Assembly: GCA_947483545.1 (NCBI GenBank)
Contig: CANKNP010000342.1
Coordinates: 1 to 5,368 of the forward strand
Direction: 5' to 3'
Length of the DNA stretch: 5,368 nt
Origin: Deltaproteobacteria bacterium
GTDB lineage: Bacteria; Myxococcota; UBA796; SXON01
Shown: positions 1 through 5,368 of the stretch, one piece after another
Numbering within the stretch: position 1 is the stretch's first letter
How the letters are laid out: each line of letters starts with the position of its first letter
Position numbers and translations under genes: made by a program
The notes under the pieces: model-generated
Databases searched by the model: none
What the model was told of the DNA's origin: nothing
Seen by the model: only the letters and a program-made list of their open reading frames with translations

Positions 1-2
1 TC

Positions 3-866
3 CCGGGGAGCACGAGCTCCAGCATGACCGCGGGCTTCTCCACATCGTCCGCTGAGCGGGTCTCCCACGAGCTGAGCTACGCCCCGACCGGTCGCTTCGT
101 CTACAGCGCCTCCGGCACCGCCGGCGACTACGACCTCTACTTGGACACGGGCGCGCGCCTCGCCTCCGCACCCGGCGCGGACGGCAACCCCGCGTGGTCG
201 CCCGACGGCAAGCACGTCGCGTTCACCTCCGCCCGCACCGGCCAGGGCGACCTCTACCTGCTCGATGCCACCGCGTTCGACGCCGCCCCCCTTCGGCTCA
301 CCCAGGATCCGACCGCCAGCGAGGTCTACGCCGCGTGGTCCCCCGACAGCAGCCGCCTCGTGTTCGTCGGGCACACCCAGAAGGGCGACAACCTCTACCT
401 GATCGACGATCTCCAGGCCCCGGCCCCCCGCGCCCTCACCGCCTGGCCGCACACACAGACCCGCCCGACCTTCAGCCCCGACGGCCAGCGGCTCGCGTTC
501 TACTCCAACCACACGACCCCGACCCGCTTCGACCTCTACGTCATGCCGGTCGGCGGCACCCCCACGCTGGTCGCGAGCGACGTGGTGATGAACGCGCGCG
601 GCCCAACCTGGACGCCAGACGGCACCGCGATCGTTTTTGTCCAGCGCGATCCCGACAAGTTTGACCCCGTGCGAAAAGCGCCGTGGGCCGATCCCACCAG
701 GGTCACGACCATCGCCACCGGCACCGTTGGCAACGGGGACCTCGACCTCGTGGGGCTCCCAGACGGCACCACCTGGCTCGCGGTGACCGCCCAGGGTCTG
801 GCCACCGGCGAGACGCGGGACTTCAAGCGGGTCTACGTGGTCGGTTGGGCGAGCCCTCCGAGGTGA
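3..866 (+). CDS. PD40/TolB-like beta-propeller protein, probably 5'-partial
   Basis: The protein is built of PD40 (WD40-like, TolB-type) repeats. Numbering from the ATG at 24, blades are visible at about residues 18-41, 57-81 (AWSPDGKHVAFTS, then DLYLLD), 104-128 (AWSPDSSRLVFVG, then NLYLID), 148-174 (TFSPDGQRLAFYS, then DLYVMP) and 194-206 (TWTPDGTAIVFV). A weaker blade lies at 237-259 (LVGLPDGTTWLAV). The W/F-S-P-D-G turn followed by a hydrophobic strand and D-L-Y is the family signature. In known proteins such propellers serve as protein-interaction platforms, often in the periplasm, as in TolB; no specific partner can be named here. The frame is open from position 3 to the left edge, the ATG at 24 has no good Shine-Dalgarno, and no signal peptide precedes the first blade. 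The real start and any export signal or extra domain therefore probably lie outside the window. The stop is TGA at 864-866. It converges on the lipoprotein gene ending at 1048. Confidence 0.85.
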   Translation, partial: PGSTSSSMTAGFSTSSAERVSHELSYAPTGRFVYSASGTAGDYDLYLDTGARLASAPGADGNPAWSPDGKHVAFTSARTGQGDLYLLDATAFDAAPLRLTQDPTASEVYAAWSPDSSRLVFVGHTQKGDNLYLIDDLQAPAPRALTAWPHTQTRPTFSPDGQRLAFYSNHTTPTRFDLYVMPVGGTPTLVASDVVMNARGPTWTPDGTAIVFVQRDPDKFDPVRKAPWADPTRVTTIATGTVGNGDLDLVGLPDGTTWLAVTAQGLATGETRDFKRVYVVGWASPPR

Positions 867-910
867 TCAGCGGCGTTCCACGGCCCGCGTGAACGGCGCC
901 ACCCGGGCTA

Positions 911-941
911 GCCCCGACGCGGGAGTACCCGCGCCGGGGGC
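911..941 (+). terminator. GC-rich stem-loop, possible terminator or 3' end stabiliser
   Basis: CGCGGG (918-923) pairs with CCCGCG (928-933) around the loop AGTA. It is extended by GCCCC (911-915) pairing with GGGGC (937-941) across a small internal loop, giving 11 pairs. It begins 45 nt after the stop of the propeller gene. No U-tract follows, so it is not a textbook intrinsic terminator. Rho-dependent ending or 3' end protection is the alternative. Confidence 0.4.
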
Positions 942-966
942 CCGCGCGACGTTGAATTCTGGGGCT

Positions 967-1016
967 CCGGGAGCAGCCGCGGCGCCCGCTGCGAGTCTCG
1001 CGGGCGGCGCTCCCGG
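967..1016. terminator. Large imperfect inverted repeat, possible bidirectional terminator
   Basis: CCGGGAGC (967-974) pairs with GCTCCCGG (1009-1016). After a bulged A at 975, GCCGC (976-980) pairs with GCGGC (1004-1008). That makes 13 pairs around a 23-nt loop. An alternative inner stem is CGCCCGC (983-989) with GCGGGCG (1000-1006). It lies 31 bp beyond the stop of the - strand lipoprotein gene and between convergent genes, where a bidirectional terminator is expected. No T-tract is seen on either side, so the function is unproven. Confidence 0.4.
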
Positions 1017-1047
1017 GGTATGCCCTTCGGACTCCTAGAGCCGCCCC

Positions 1048-2634
1048 TCACCCCGTCTCGGCGGTATCTCCGGTGTCCGCCGCTGTATCCGTGCCCTTCG
1101 CTGTGTCGCCGCTGTCGCCGCTGTCGCCGCTGTCCCCGGTGTCCCCCGCCGTGTCGGCAGCGTCCCCCGTGTCGTTGGCGTTGGCGTCCTCGAGCGGCAT
1201 GTCGATGACCAGCTCAAACACCCCATCCGCGTTCGTGAGGGCGGTCCCCAGGAGCAGATCGGTCGCGGCCTCGCGGACCTCGACGACCGCATAAGAAGAG
1301 ACCAGCCCGTCGGCGCTCAGCACGCTCCCAGTCAACAGATCCCCTGCGACCAGCATGATCGAGGGGTCCCCGCCGAGCGGCAGGTCCACCCGGGTCGTCG
1401 CGTACCCCGACGTGGAGGCCGGCGTACACACCACCCCGAAGTTGGTGGCCGGCAGGCTCAGCTGGTAGGTGCCATCCTGGGCCGTGGTCGTGGAGTATAC
1501 GTACTCGGACCAGCCGATTTGGGTCGCCGTGACGGTGACACCCGAGGCGGTGTCGCCGGTCGGCAAATTGACGACCCCGTTGATGACGTTGAGCCCGTCG
1601 AGCCCGATGATCCCGAGGTCGTTGCTGCCAAGCTCCACGGTGATCGGCACGGCCATCGGGGAGAGGGGATCGCCATACGCGGGGAGGATCTCGGCGGTGT
1701 ACTGCCCGGGGAGCAGCCGCGCGACAAACCCGCCGCTCTCGTCCGTGCTGGACTCGACGGTCAGCGTGCCGTCCGCGTCGGTCAGCGCGCTGGAAGAGAG
1801 CCTCACCCTCGCGTCCTGGACCGGGTCCCCCTCGACGTTCACGATGAAGCCTGTGAGGAGCGCGCCGGTCAGGGTGCCGACGTCCAGGTCGAGGGTCCCT
1901 CCCTCCTCTGCGATCGTCACGCGGCGCGAGATCGTGGGGAGCACCTCGTTCTCGCCGGAGAGCCCGCCCTGAACCTCCACGGTGTACGTGCCGGCCCCCG
2001 GGGCGCGGACCACATACCAGCCCTCCGAATCGGTGTAGAACGGGACTGAAACCGCCTCGGGCAGCGGCTGAAGCCGCGTGAGGAGGAGCGGGGCCTTCGG
2101 GACGCCGAGCCCCTCTGCGGTCACCCGGCCGAACAGCGGCGCGCCCTCGCCGAGCTCCTGCGTCAGGTCCTTGTCCTGAAACAGCGACTGCGCGCCAACG
2201 GCGTAGGGGGCCATGGCGGTCGGGTCGCTGGGCGACAGGTAAAGGTCGTAGTCCCCGTCCGCCGGCAGATCGAGGCTGAACACCCCGAGGTTGTCGGTGC
2301 TCGTCGCGGCGTTCTGCACCGTTCCGGCGAGCGAGATCTGCACGCTCCCGACGAAGGGCTCGGGGGTAGTGGGCGCGCCTGCGGCGGACCAGGGATGGGA
2401 CACCAGGGCCGTGAGCGTGCCGGAGACGGTCACCGTCTCGGCGAGAGAGAGGGCAACCTGGCCGTAGCCCTCTTCGTCGAGCGGCTCCTGCATGAAGCTC
2501 TGGGGGAGCAGGCCGCCGTCGGAGCCGGGGTAGACATGGAGGAGCAGCGTGCCGGGGGCCATCGGGCGGTCCGTGAAGGTGCCCTCGAGCGCATTGTCTG
2601 AGCAGCCGGCCAAGGCGAGCAGGAACGCGAGCAT
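1048..2634 (-). CDS. Multi-domain lipoprotein with carboxypeptidase-regulatory-like repeats and acidic Gly-Asp-Ser/Thr tail
   Basis: This is a 528-aa predicted lipoprotein. The signal is very short (MLAFLLALAGC), with lipobox L-A-G-C and lipidated Cys11; Ser at +2 would suit outer-membrane sorting by the enterobacterial rule. The body looks like five tandem beta-sandwich modules of the carboxypeptidase-regulatory/CnaB type. Each carries a T-D-x-x-G-x-F/Y-like turn: residues 111-134 (TSTDNLGVFSLDL), 199-221 (FYTDSEGWYVV, then YTVEV), 294-316 (SSTDESGGFVA, then YTAEI), 381-403 (TTTAQDGTYQLSL) and 465-480 (TNADGVFELVI). From about residue 482 it becomes a low-complexity tail of Asp, Thr, Gly, Ser and Ala ending at the C-terminus. 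The ATG at 2634 is chosen because GGAGGT ends 6 nt upstream and the codon overlaps the previous stop as TGATG. An upstream in-frame GTG at 2655 would add seven residues but lies before that site. No enzymatic motif is seen; structural, adhesive or ligand-binding roles are possible. Confidence 0.85.
   Translation of the reverse strand: MLAFLLALAGCSDNALEGTFTDRPMAPGTLLLHVYPGSDGGLLPQSFMQEPLDEEGYGQVALSLAETVTVSGTLTALVSHPWSAAGAPTTPEPFVGSVQISLAGTVQNAATSTDNLGVFSLDLPADGDYDLYLSPSDPTAMAPYAVGAQSLFQDKDLTQELGEGAPLFGRVTAEGLGVPKAPLLLTRLQPLPEAVSVPFYTDSEGWYVVRAPGAGTYTVEVQGGLSGENEVLPTISRRVTIAEEGGTLDLDVGTLTGALLTGFIVNVEGDPVQDARVRLSSSALTDADGTLTVESSTDESGGFVARLLPGQYTAEILPAYGDPLSPMAVPITVELGSNDLGIIGLDGLNVINGVVNLPTGDTASGVTVTATQIGWSEYVYSTTTAQDGTYQLSLPATNFGVVCTPASTSGYATTRVDLPLGGDPSIMLVAGDLLTGSVLSADGLVSSYAVVEVREAATDLLLGTALTNADGVFELVIDMPLEDANANDTGDAADTAGDTGDSGDSGDSGDTAKGTDTAADTGDTAETG
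1102..1146 (-). repeat. Five 9-bp tandem units encoding Gly-Asp-Ser/Thr
   Basis: Five consecutive 9-bp units (consensus GCTGTCGCC on +; the two central copies are identical) encode residues 497-511 of the lipoprotein as GDT-GDS-GDS-GDS-GDT. Irregular DTGD/DTA motifs continue on both sides in the protein. The near-identity of the units at DNA level suggests expansion by replication slippage rather than only selection on the protein. Confidence 0.85.
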
Positions 2635-3041
2635 CACAGGACCTCCAACGGCCACTGATAGGTGACGTCATCCGAGAGGTCATCGGTCACGAGGCAAGAG
2701 AGGGTCTGACCGTCCAGGTCCGGATCTCCGGTCAGCACAAGTTGACTGCCCTGAATGTCGCCGTCGCGCGGCAGTGGGGTGGCCGTCCCAACGTAGCCAT
2801 CCTGCGTGAGCCCCCAGATGAACGTGAGGTCATCGTCGTCGCTCATGATGACCGTCACGGTCTTCGGGTCCGCGCCCAGCGTGACGATCGCACCGGAGTC
2901 GGGCCAGACCGAGACGTACTCAGGCGAGGCGTTGGGCTCCACCGTCGGCACGGGCACGAGGTAGAAGCAGCCGGGGAGGGTCAGGACCATGCCGAGGCTC
3001 ATGCAAGAGCGGTGCCAGCGGCGCGACAACGCTGTGCCCAC
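2634..3041 (-). CDS. Small Ig/PKD-like lipoprotein (start uncertain)
   Basis: This is a predicted lipoprotein with one beta-sandwich domain. The lipobox is L-T-L-P-G-C, followed by CFYLVPVPTVEPNASPEYVS. The domain resembles Ig/PKD/cadherin-like modules of exported proteins: a P-E-Y-V-S-V-W-P start, an Asp-rich turn (SDDDDLTFIW), GSQLVLTGDPDLDGQTLSCL, and a last strand VTYQWPLEVL. The mature part is about 111 residues with one extra Cys. Three starts are possible. GTG 3041 (135 aa) gives the most normal signal peptide, with a basic ALSRRWHRS stretch. ATG 3002 (122 aa) gives an 11-residue uncharged signal. GTG 3098 (154 aa) overlaps the kinase stop as GTGA and has a weak GAGG upstream, but implies a very long signal. 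None has a strong Shine-Dalgarno. The gene ends in TGATG with the next lipoprotein, so translation is probably coupled. The function is unknown; its position after a membrane kinase suggests an envelope partner of that kinase. Confidence 0.75.
   Translation of the reverse strand: MGTALSRRWHRSCMSLGMVLTLPGCFYLVPVPTVEPNASPEYVSVWPDSGAIVTLGADPKTVTVIMSDDDDLTFIWGLTQDGYVGTATPLPRDGDIQGSQLVLTGDPDLDGQTLSCLVTDDLSDDVTYQWPLEVL
2641..2646 (-). promoter_or_regulatory. Strong ribosome binding site for the second lipoprotein
   Basis: On the - strand GGAGGT is followed by six bases (CCTGTG) and then ATG at 2634. It lies inside the last codons of the preceding lipoprotein gene. It decides the start of the downstream gene in favour of ATG 2634 over the GTG at 2655. 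Confidence 0.85.
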
Positions 3042-3065
3042 GCCATTTTGGTGGCGGAGCACAGC
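3031..3065 (-). other. Long inverted repeat / predicted RNA hairpin between kinase and lipoprotein
   Basis: On the - strand transcript GCTGTGCTC (3065-3057) pairs with GGGCACAGC (3039-3031) with one G-U pair. After a single bulged base, CGCCA (3056-3052) pairs with TGGCG (3045-3041). This makes 14 pairs around the 6-nt loop CCAAAA. It lies 29 nt after the kinase stop and 28 nt before ATG 3002. The GTG candidate start at 3041 is buried in its right arm. No U-tract follows, so it looks more like an intercistronic control or stability element than an intrinsic terminator. Confidence 0.5.
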
Positions 3066-3094
3066 CGGCGCATGCCCCCACCGCGACTCCGCCG

Positions 3095-4966
3095 TCACAG
3101 GGACACCGCCTCGGGCACGAAAAGGATCTCGCCGCCTTCGGTCTTTGGCAGCGTGGCCTGGATGGTCTTGCCGCTGCAAGTGAACACCACCAGCGAGCCG
3201 CTGGTCGGGTCGGGCGGGAGATCGAAACGGGGCATCTTGTCCACGGAGCCGTAGGGCACGCCGCGCACCGTGTACTTGCAATCCTTCGGGATCCCCGAGT
3301 GAACAATGACACTGACAGGCTTGCGCTCGAGATTCGCGGTGAACACGATCTCCTGGCCTGCGACGGCGTCGAACTCCTGGACCCAATCCTCGGCGTGGGT
3401 GTTTTTCAGGACGACGGTGTGATGGCCGGGGGTCACGCTCAACGGGGCGCGTCGCGTCGCGACCCAGTCGGTGGCCGGGCCCGAGCGGGTCTTGCCGACG
3501 CGCACCCCGTCGAGCCAGACCTCCGCCGTCGTGATGGAGACGACCACGAGGGAGGCGTTGGCCGGCACCGCCTGGGCGACCGGCGTCGGTGTGGCGACGG
3601 TGGCCGCGACGCTCTCAGCCACGCGGCGTGGGGCCAGGGGGAGCTGGGTCGGGCGCGTTGCGCGCGGCAGGGTCGCGATGTTCGTCGCGGGCGTGGGTGC
3701 GGGAGGCGGCGCCACGATGGGCGCGGCCGGAGCCTCGGTGGGGGCGGGTTCGACCCGGGGCGTGACGAGCGCTGCGCCCCCCGTGACCGCGGCCACGCTG
3801 GGGATCGTCGGCGAGGCCTGGACCCACCAGACCGCGAGCGCGCCGACCAGACCGAGCGTACAGGCGAGGAGCGCGACCCAGCGCCGTTGGGCGGGCTCTC
3901 TCGCGGGCGGCTGGTGCAGCCCCTGGATGAGCGCGAGCACCTCGGCGTTGTTCTCATCCAGCGCCAGCAGGCGATTGAAGAGCTGCAACGCCCCAAGATG
4001 GTCCCCCGCAGCGAGGCGCTCCTTGCCCTTTCGAAGCAACACCGGCTCCAACACCCCCCGCAGCGCGGCGGTCGTGCCCTCCGGGTTGACCAGATAGTTC
4101 GCAAGCTGCAACGCGGGATGTTCGAGGGGCAGCTCGACCTCGGTCAAGGTCGCCAGCAGCGCGATGCGGGCATCCTCCGCGGTCGCGTACCGGTCCTCCG
4201 GTCGGCTCTGCAGCAGGTTCTCCACCACCGCCGCGAAGCTCGGAGAGGCGGCAGGGGCCAGCTCCAAGACGTCCGGACGGTTGCCATCGATGATGTTCTT
4301 CAGGATCACGCTGGTGTTCCCGCCCGAGAAGGGCACGTGCCCCGTCACCGCGTGAAACAGCACGGTCCCCAAGCTGAACAAGTCGCTGCGTCCGTCAAGT
4401 GGCTGATCCTGGGCCTGCTGCGGGCTCATGTAGGCAGGAGAGCCCAGGAGCGAGCCATCGAGGGTGATCGACCCTTCGTCCAACACCCGGGCGACACCGA
4501 AATCCATCAGCTTGATCTTGCCATCCCGGCGGATCATCACGTTCTCGGGCTTGATGTCCCGGTGGATCACCTGGGCGGTGTGGGCAAACCCGAGGGCCGA
4601 GCAAAGCTCCATGCCGACCACCGCGGCGATCTCCGACGGCAAGGTGCCGTGCTCCTGCAGCAGGCCGAGCAGCGTGGTCCCATCGACGAGCTCGGTGACG
4701 ATGTAGCAGTCATCGGCGCCCTGGCCCGAATAGTCCAGGATGGAAACGATGTTCTGGTGCGAGAGCCGGCCCACCGCCCGGGCCTCGCGGTTGAACCGCT
4801 CCCGGTAGCGCATCGACGCCGAGAGGTGCGGGTGGAGCACCTTGATCGCGACATCATTGCCGATCGCAAGGTGCCTTCCCCGGTACACAGTTGCCGTAGC
4901 CCCTTCGCCGAGCTTCTGGAGGACCTCATACTTGTCGATGATGCTTCCGATCACGGCGGTCCCCAT
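3095..4966 (-). CDS. Transmembrane eukaryote-type Ser/Thr protein kinase with PEGA-like extracytoplasmic domain
   Basis: This 623-aa protein is predicted to phosphorylate proteins on Ser/Thr with ATP, with its catalytic domain in the cytoplasm. Kinase domain, about residues 10-275: glycine loop LGEGATATVYRG (19-30, third Gly replaced by Ala25), ATP-binding Lys42 in VAIK, probable alpha-C Glu61, catalytic loop HRDIKPEN (135-142, Asp137), DFG 155-157, then GSPAYMSPQQ (175-184). The Gln at 183 stands where an APE/SPE Glu is usual. Asp195 is in DGRSDLFSLG. A TPR-like segment follows (about 310-345, KGKERLAAGDHLGALQLFNR). One membrane helix lies at about 363-382 (WVALLACTLGLVGALAVWW). Beyond it come a Pro/Ala-rich stalk (385-470), a PEGA-like module (471-550, AEVWLDGVRVGKT, then PLSVTPGHHTVVLKN), and a last beta-rich segment with Cys563 and Cys597, which could form a disulfide if exported. 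ATG 4966 puts the kinase core near the N-terminus as usual in the family; GGGTAA lies just upstream. It is the first gene of the - strand group. All main catalytic residues are present, so it is probably active. Confidence 0.93.
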   Translation of the reverse strand: MGTAVIGSIIDKYEVLQKLGEGATATVYRGRHLAIGNDVAIKVLHPHLSASMRYRERFNREARAVGRLSHQNIVSILDYSGQGADDCYIVTELVDGTTLLGLLQEHGTLPSEIAAVVGMELCSALGFAHTAQVIHRDIKPENVMIRRDGKIKLMDFGVARVLDEGSITLDGSLLGSPAYMSPQQAQDQPLDGRSDLFSLGTVLFHAVTGHVPFSGGNTSVILKNIIDGNRPDVLELAPAASPSFAAVVENLLQSRPEDRYATAEDARIALLATLTEVELPLEHPALQLANYLVNPEGTTAALRGVLEPVLLRKGKERLAAGDHLGALQLFNRLLALDENNAEVLALIQGLHQPPAREPAQRRWVALLACTLGLVGALAVWWVQASPTIPSVAAVTGGAALVTPRVEPAPTEAPAAPIVAPPPAPTPATNIATLPRATRPTQLPLAPRRVAESVAATVATPTPVAQAVPANASLVVVSITTAEVWLDGVRVGKTRSGPATDWVATRRAPLSVTPGHHTVVLKNTHAEDWVQEFDAVAGQEIVFTANLERKPVSVIVHSGIPKDCKYTVRGVPYGSVDKMPRFDLPPDPTSGSLVVFTCSGKTIQATLPKTEGGEILFVPEAVSL

Positions 4967-5017
4967 AGCTTACCCGACCCCGGCCCGGATCGGGCGGCCC
5001 GCGATAAGGCGGGCGAG
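4967..5017. promoter_or_regulatory. Divergent promoter region with interrupted palindrome
   Basis: This 51-bp gap between divergent start codons must hold control signals for one or both genes unless the promoters lie inside the coding regions. An interrupted palindrome GCCCG-GAT-CGGGC is at 4983-4995, roughly central, and could bind a dimeric regulator or form a small leader hairpin. I see no convincing -35/-10 pair on either strand. Five-base arms are short for GC-rich DNA, so the operator idea is weak. Confidence 0.35.
5006..5009 (+). promoter_or_regulatory. Ribosome binding site of the exported repeat-protein gene
   Basis: AAGG lies 8 nt before the ATG at 5018 and supports that start. 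The match to the Shine-Dalgarno consensus is partial. Confidence 0.5.
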
Positions 5018-5368
5018 ATGGTCCCCTGGCTGGTCGCACTCGCATTTTCCGCCGAGCCGACGGTCGAGGGCGAGTCCGTGGCGCCGGACGAGGCGCCCGC
5101 GGAGCCTGGGCCCGCTGGCGAGCCGGCGCCCCTGGCGGCGCCCCCCCTCGAGGCCCTGAGCGCCGTGGGGCTGGACACCATCTCCCCCGCGCGGCACCGC
5201 ATCGACGCCGCCATCTCGCTCTATCTGGCGGGCGAGACCAGCCAGGCCCGCCGCATCCTCACCGGCGTCCTGGTCGATGGCGCCGGCCTCGCCCCCGTGG
5301 ACCGCCAGGACGCCTACGCCTGGCTCGGGGACATCCTGTTCTCCGAGCAGGGCATCTCCGCCGCACAA
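5018..5368 (+). CDS. Putative exported TPR-like protein, 3'-partial
   Basis: The frame is open for 117 codons from ATG 5018 to the right edge without a stop. It begins MVPWLVALAFSAEPTVEG, which looks like a short signal peptide with possible cleavage after FSA. A Pro/Ala/Glu-rich stretch follows (about 20-45), then amphipathic helices from about residue 57. These include RIDAAISLYLAGETSQARRI and DAYAWLGDILFSEQGISAAQ, with Ala/Leu/Gly/Tyr spacing typical of tetratricopeptide-type repeats. Such proteins usually act as scaffolds in the periplasm or at the membrane. AAGG upstream supports the start. Codon third positions are strongly G/C, as in a real gene here, while the opposite-strand reading is a Gly/Arg-rich shadow. 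It diverges from the kinase across 51 bp, so the two may share control. The C-terminus and exact family cannot be judged from this fragment. Confidence 0.75.
   Translation, partial: MVPWLVALAFSAEPTVEGESVAPDEAPAEPGPAGEPAPLAAPPLEALSAVGLDTISPARHRIDAAISLYLAGETSQARRILTGVLVDGAGLAPVDRQDAYAWLGDILFSEQGISAAQ

Larger units (their letters stand above)
867..1047. other. Convergent intergenic region, no gene seen
   Basis: This 181-bp gap lies between the 3' ends of the + strand propeller gene and the - strand lipoprotein gene. I see no credible ORF or RNA gene in it. It holds two GC-rich inverted repeats, listed separately, which could end or stabilise transcripts from one or both sides. Neither is followed by a T-run. 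Confidence 0.7.

Noticed and set aside
1102..1146. Short tandem repeat considered as a CRISPR-like or regulatory array
   Set aside because: The units are contiguous 9-mers without spacers, in frame, and encode a regular Gly-Asp-Ser/Thr tail.
969..1722. Shared string GAGCAGCCGCG at about 972 and 1711
   Set aside because: This short match in GC-rich DNA lies in unrelated contexts (a hairpin arm and coding sequence) and is probably chance.
1469..2049. Two long + frames opposite the large lipoprotein (1469-1972 and 1519-2049)
   Set aside because: They are antisense to a well-supported gene, show no recognisable domains and mirror its codon pattern.
1214..2683. 489-codon open frame on - overlapping the large lipoprotein in another frame
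   Set aside because: The product is dominated by Arg, Gly, Pro and Ala with no domain pattern, as expected for a frame-shifted shadow in GC-rich DNA. The lipoprotein frame has a lipobox, repeated beta modules and a strong ribosome binding site.
3042..3386. N-terminal extension of the small lipoprotein frame into the kinase gene
   Set aside because: Residues coded from 3386 to 3099 are an Arg-rich shadow of the kinase C-terminus. A lipobox lies far downstream, so the true start must be near 3098-3002.
3439..4104. Arg/Ser-rich open frame on - and a long + frame (3471-4097) across the kinase stalk
   Set aside because: Both overlap the Pro/Ala-rich and TPR-like part of the kinase, have low-complexity composition and no start signals. 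They are shadows.
4970..5368. 132-codon open frame on - at the right edge
   Set aside because: It is Gly/Arg-rich without recognisable domain features. The + strand frame from 5018 has a signal peptide, a TPR-like helical pattern and a ribosome binding site.

Overview
The window is about 5.4 kb of very GC-rich bacterial DNA with tightly packed genes. The gene content suggests a Myxococcota or related 'deltaproteobacterial' genome: a membrane-anchored eukaryote-type Ser/Thr kinase with a PEGA-like extracytoplasmic part, exported lipoproteins built from Ig-like and carboxypeptidase-regulatory-like beta modules, an acidic Asp/Thr/Gly/Ser tail, a PD40 beta-propeller protein and a putative exported repeat protein. 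This lineage call is inferred from protein style; no rRNA or marker gene is present.

Layout. (1) Positions 3-866 on + hold a PD40/TolB-like beta-propeller protein whose frame is open to the left edge, so it is probably 5'-truncated. (2) Positions 867-1047 are a gene-free convergent gap with two GC-rich inverted repeats. (3) On the - strand, read from right to left, lie three closely packed genes: a 623-aa transmembrane Ser/Thr kinase (4966-3095), a small single-domain Ig/PKD-like lipoprotein (start uncertain, ending at 2634), and a 528-aa multi-domain lipoprotein (2634-1048) ending in a Gly-Asp-Ser/Thr tail. The second lipoprotein gene starts in a TGATG overlap with the end of the first and has a strong GGAGGT ribosome binding site. 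Between the kinase stop and the first lipoprotein's lipobox lies a long inverted repeat that could form a 14-bp RNA hairpin. (4) A 51-bp divergent gap (4967-5017) with a 13-bp interrupted palindrome separates the kinase from (5) a + strand gene beginning at 5018 and running off the right edge. It encodes a putative exported protein with a Pro/Ala-rich stretch and a TPR-like helical region.

How they may work together. The kinase has a cytoplasmic catalytic domain, a TPR-like segment, one membrane helix, a Pro/Ala-rich stalk and a PEGA-like sensor region outside the membrane. Its co-directional, coupled neighbours are two predicted lipoproteins made of beta-sandwich modules. The simplest reading is an envelope-associated signalling unit in which the lipoproteins are ligands, anchors or targets of the kinase's outer part. 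This is inference from gene order and domain architecture. I recognise no known named system, and no mobile element, CRISPR array, tRNA or rRNA.
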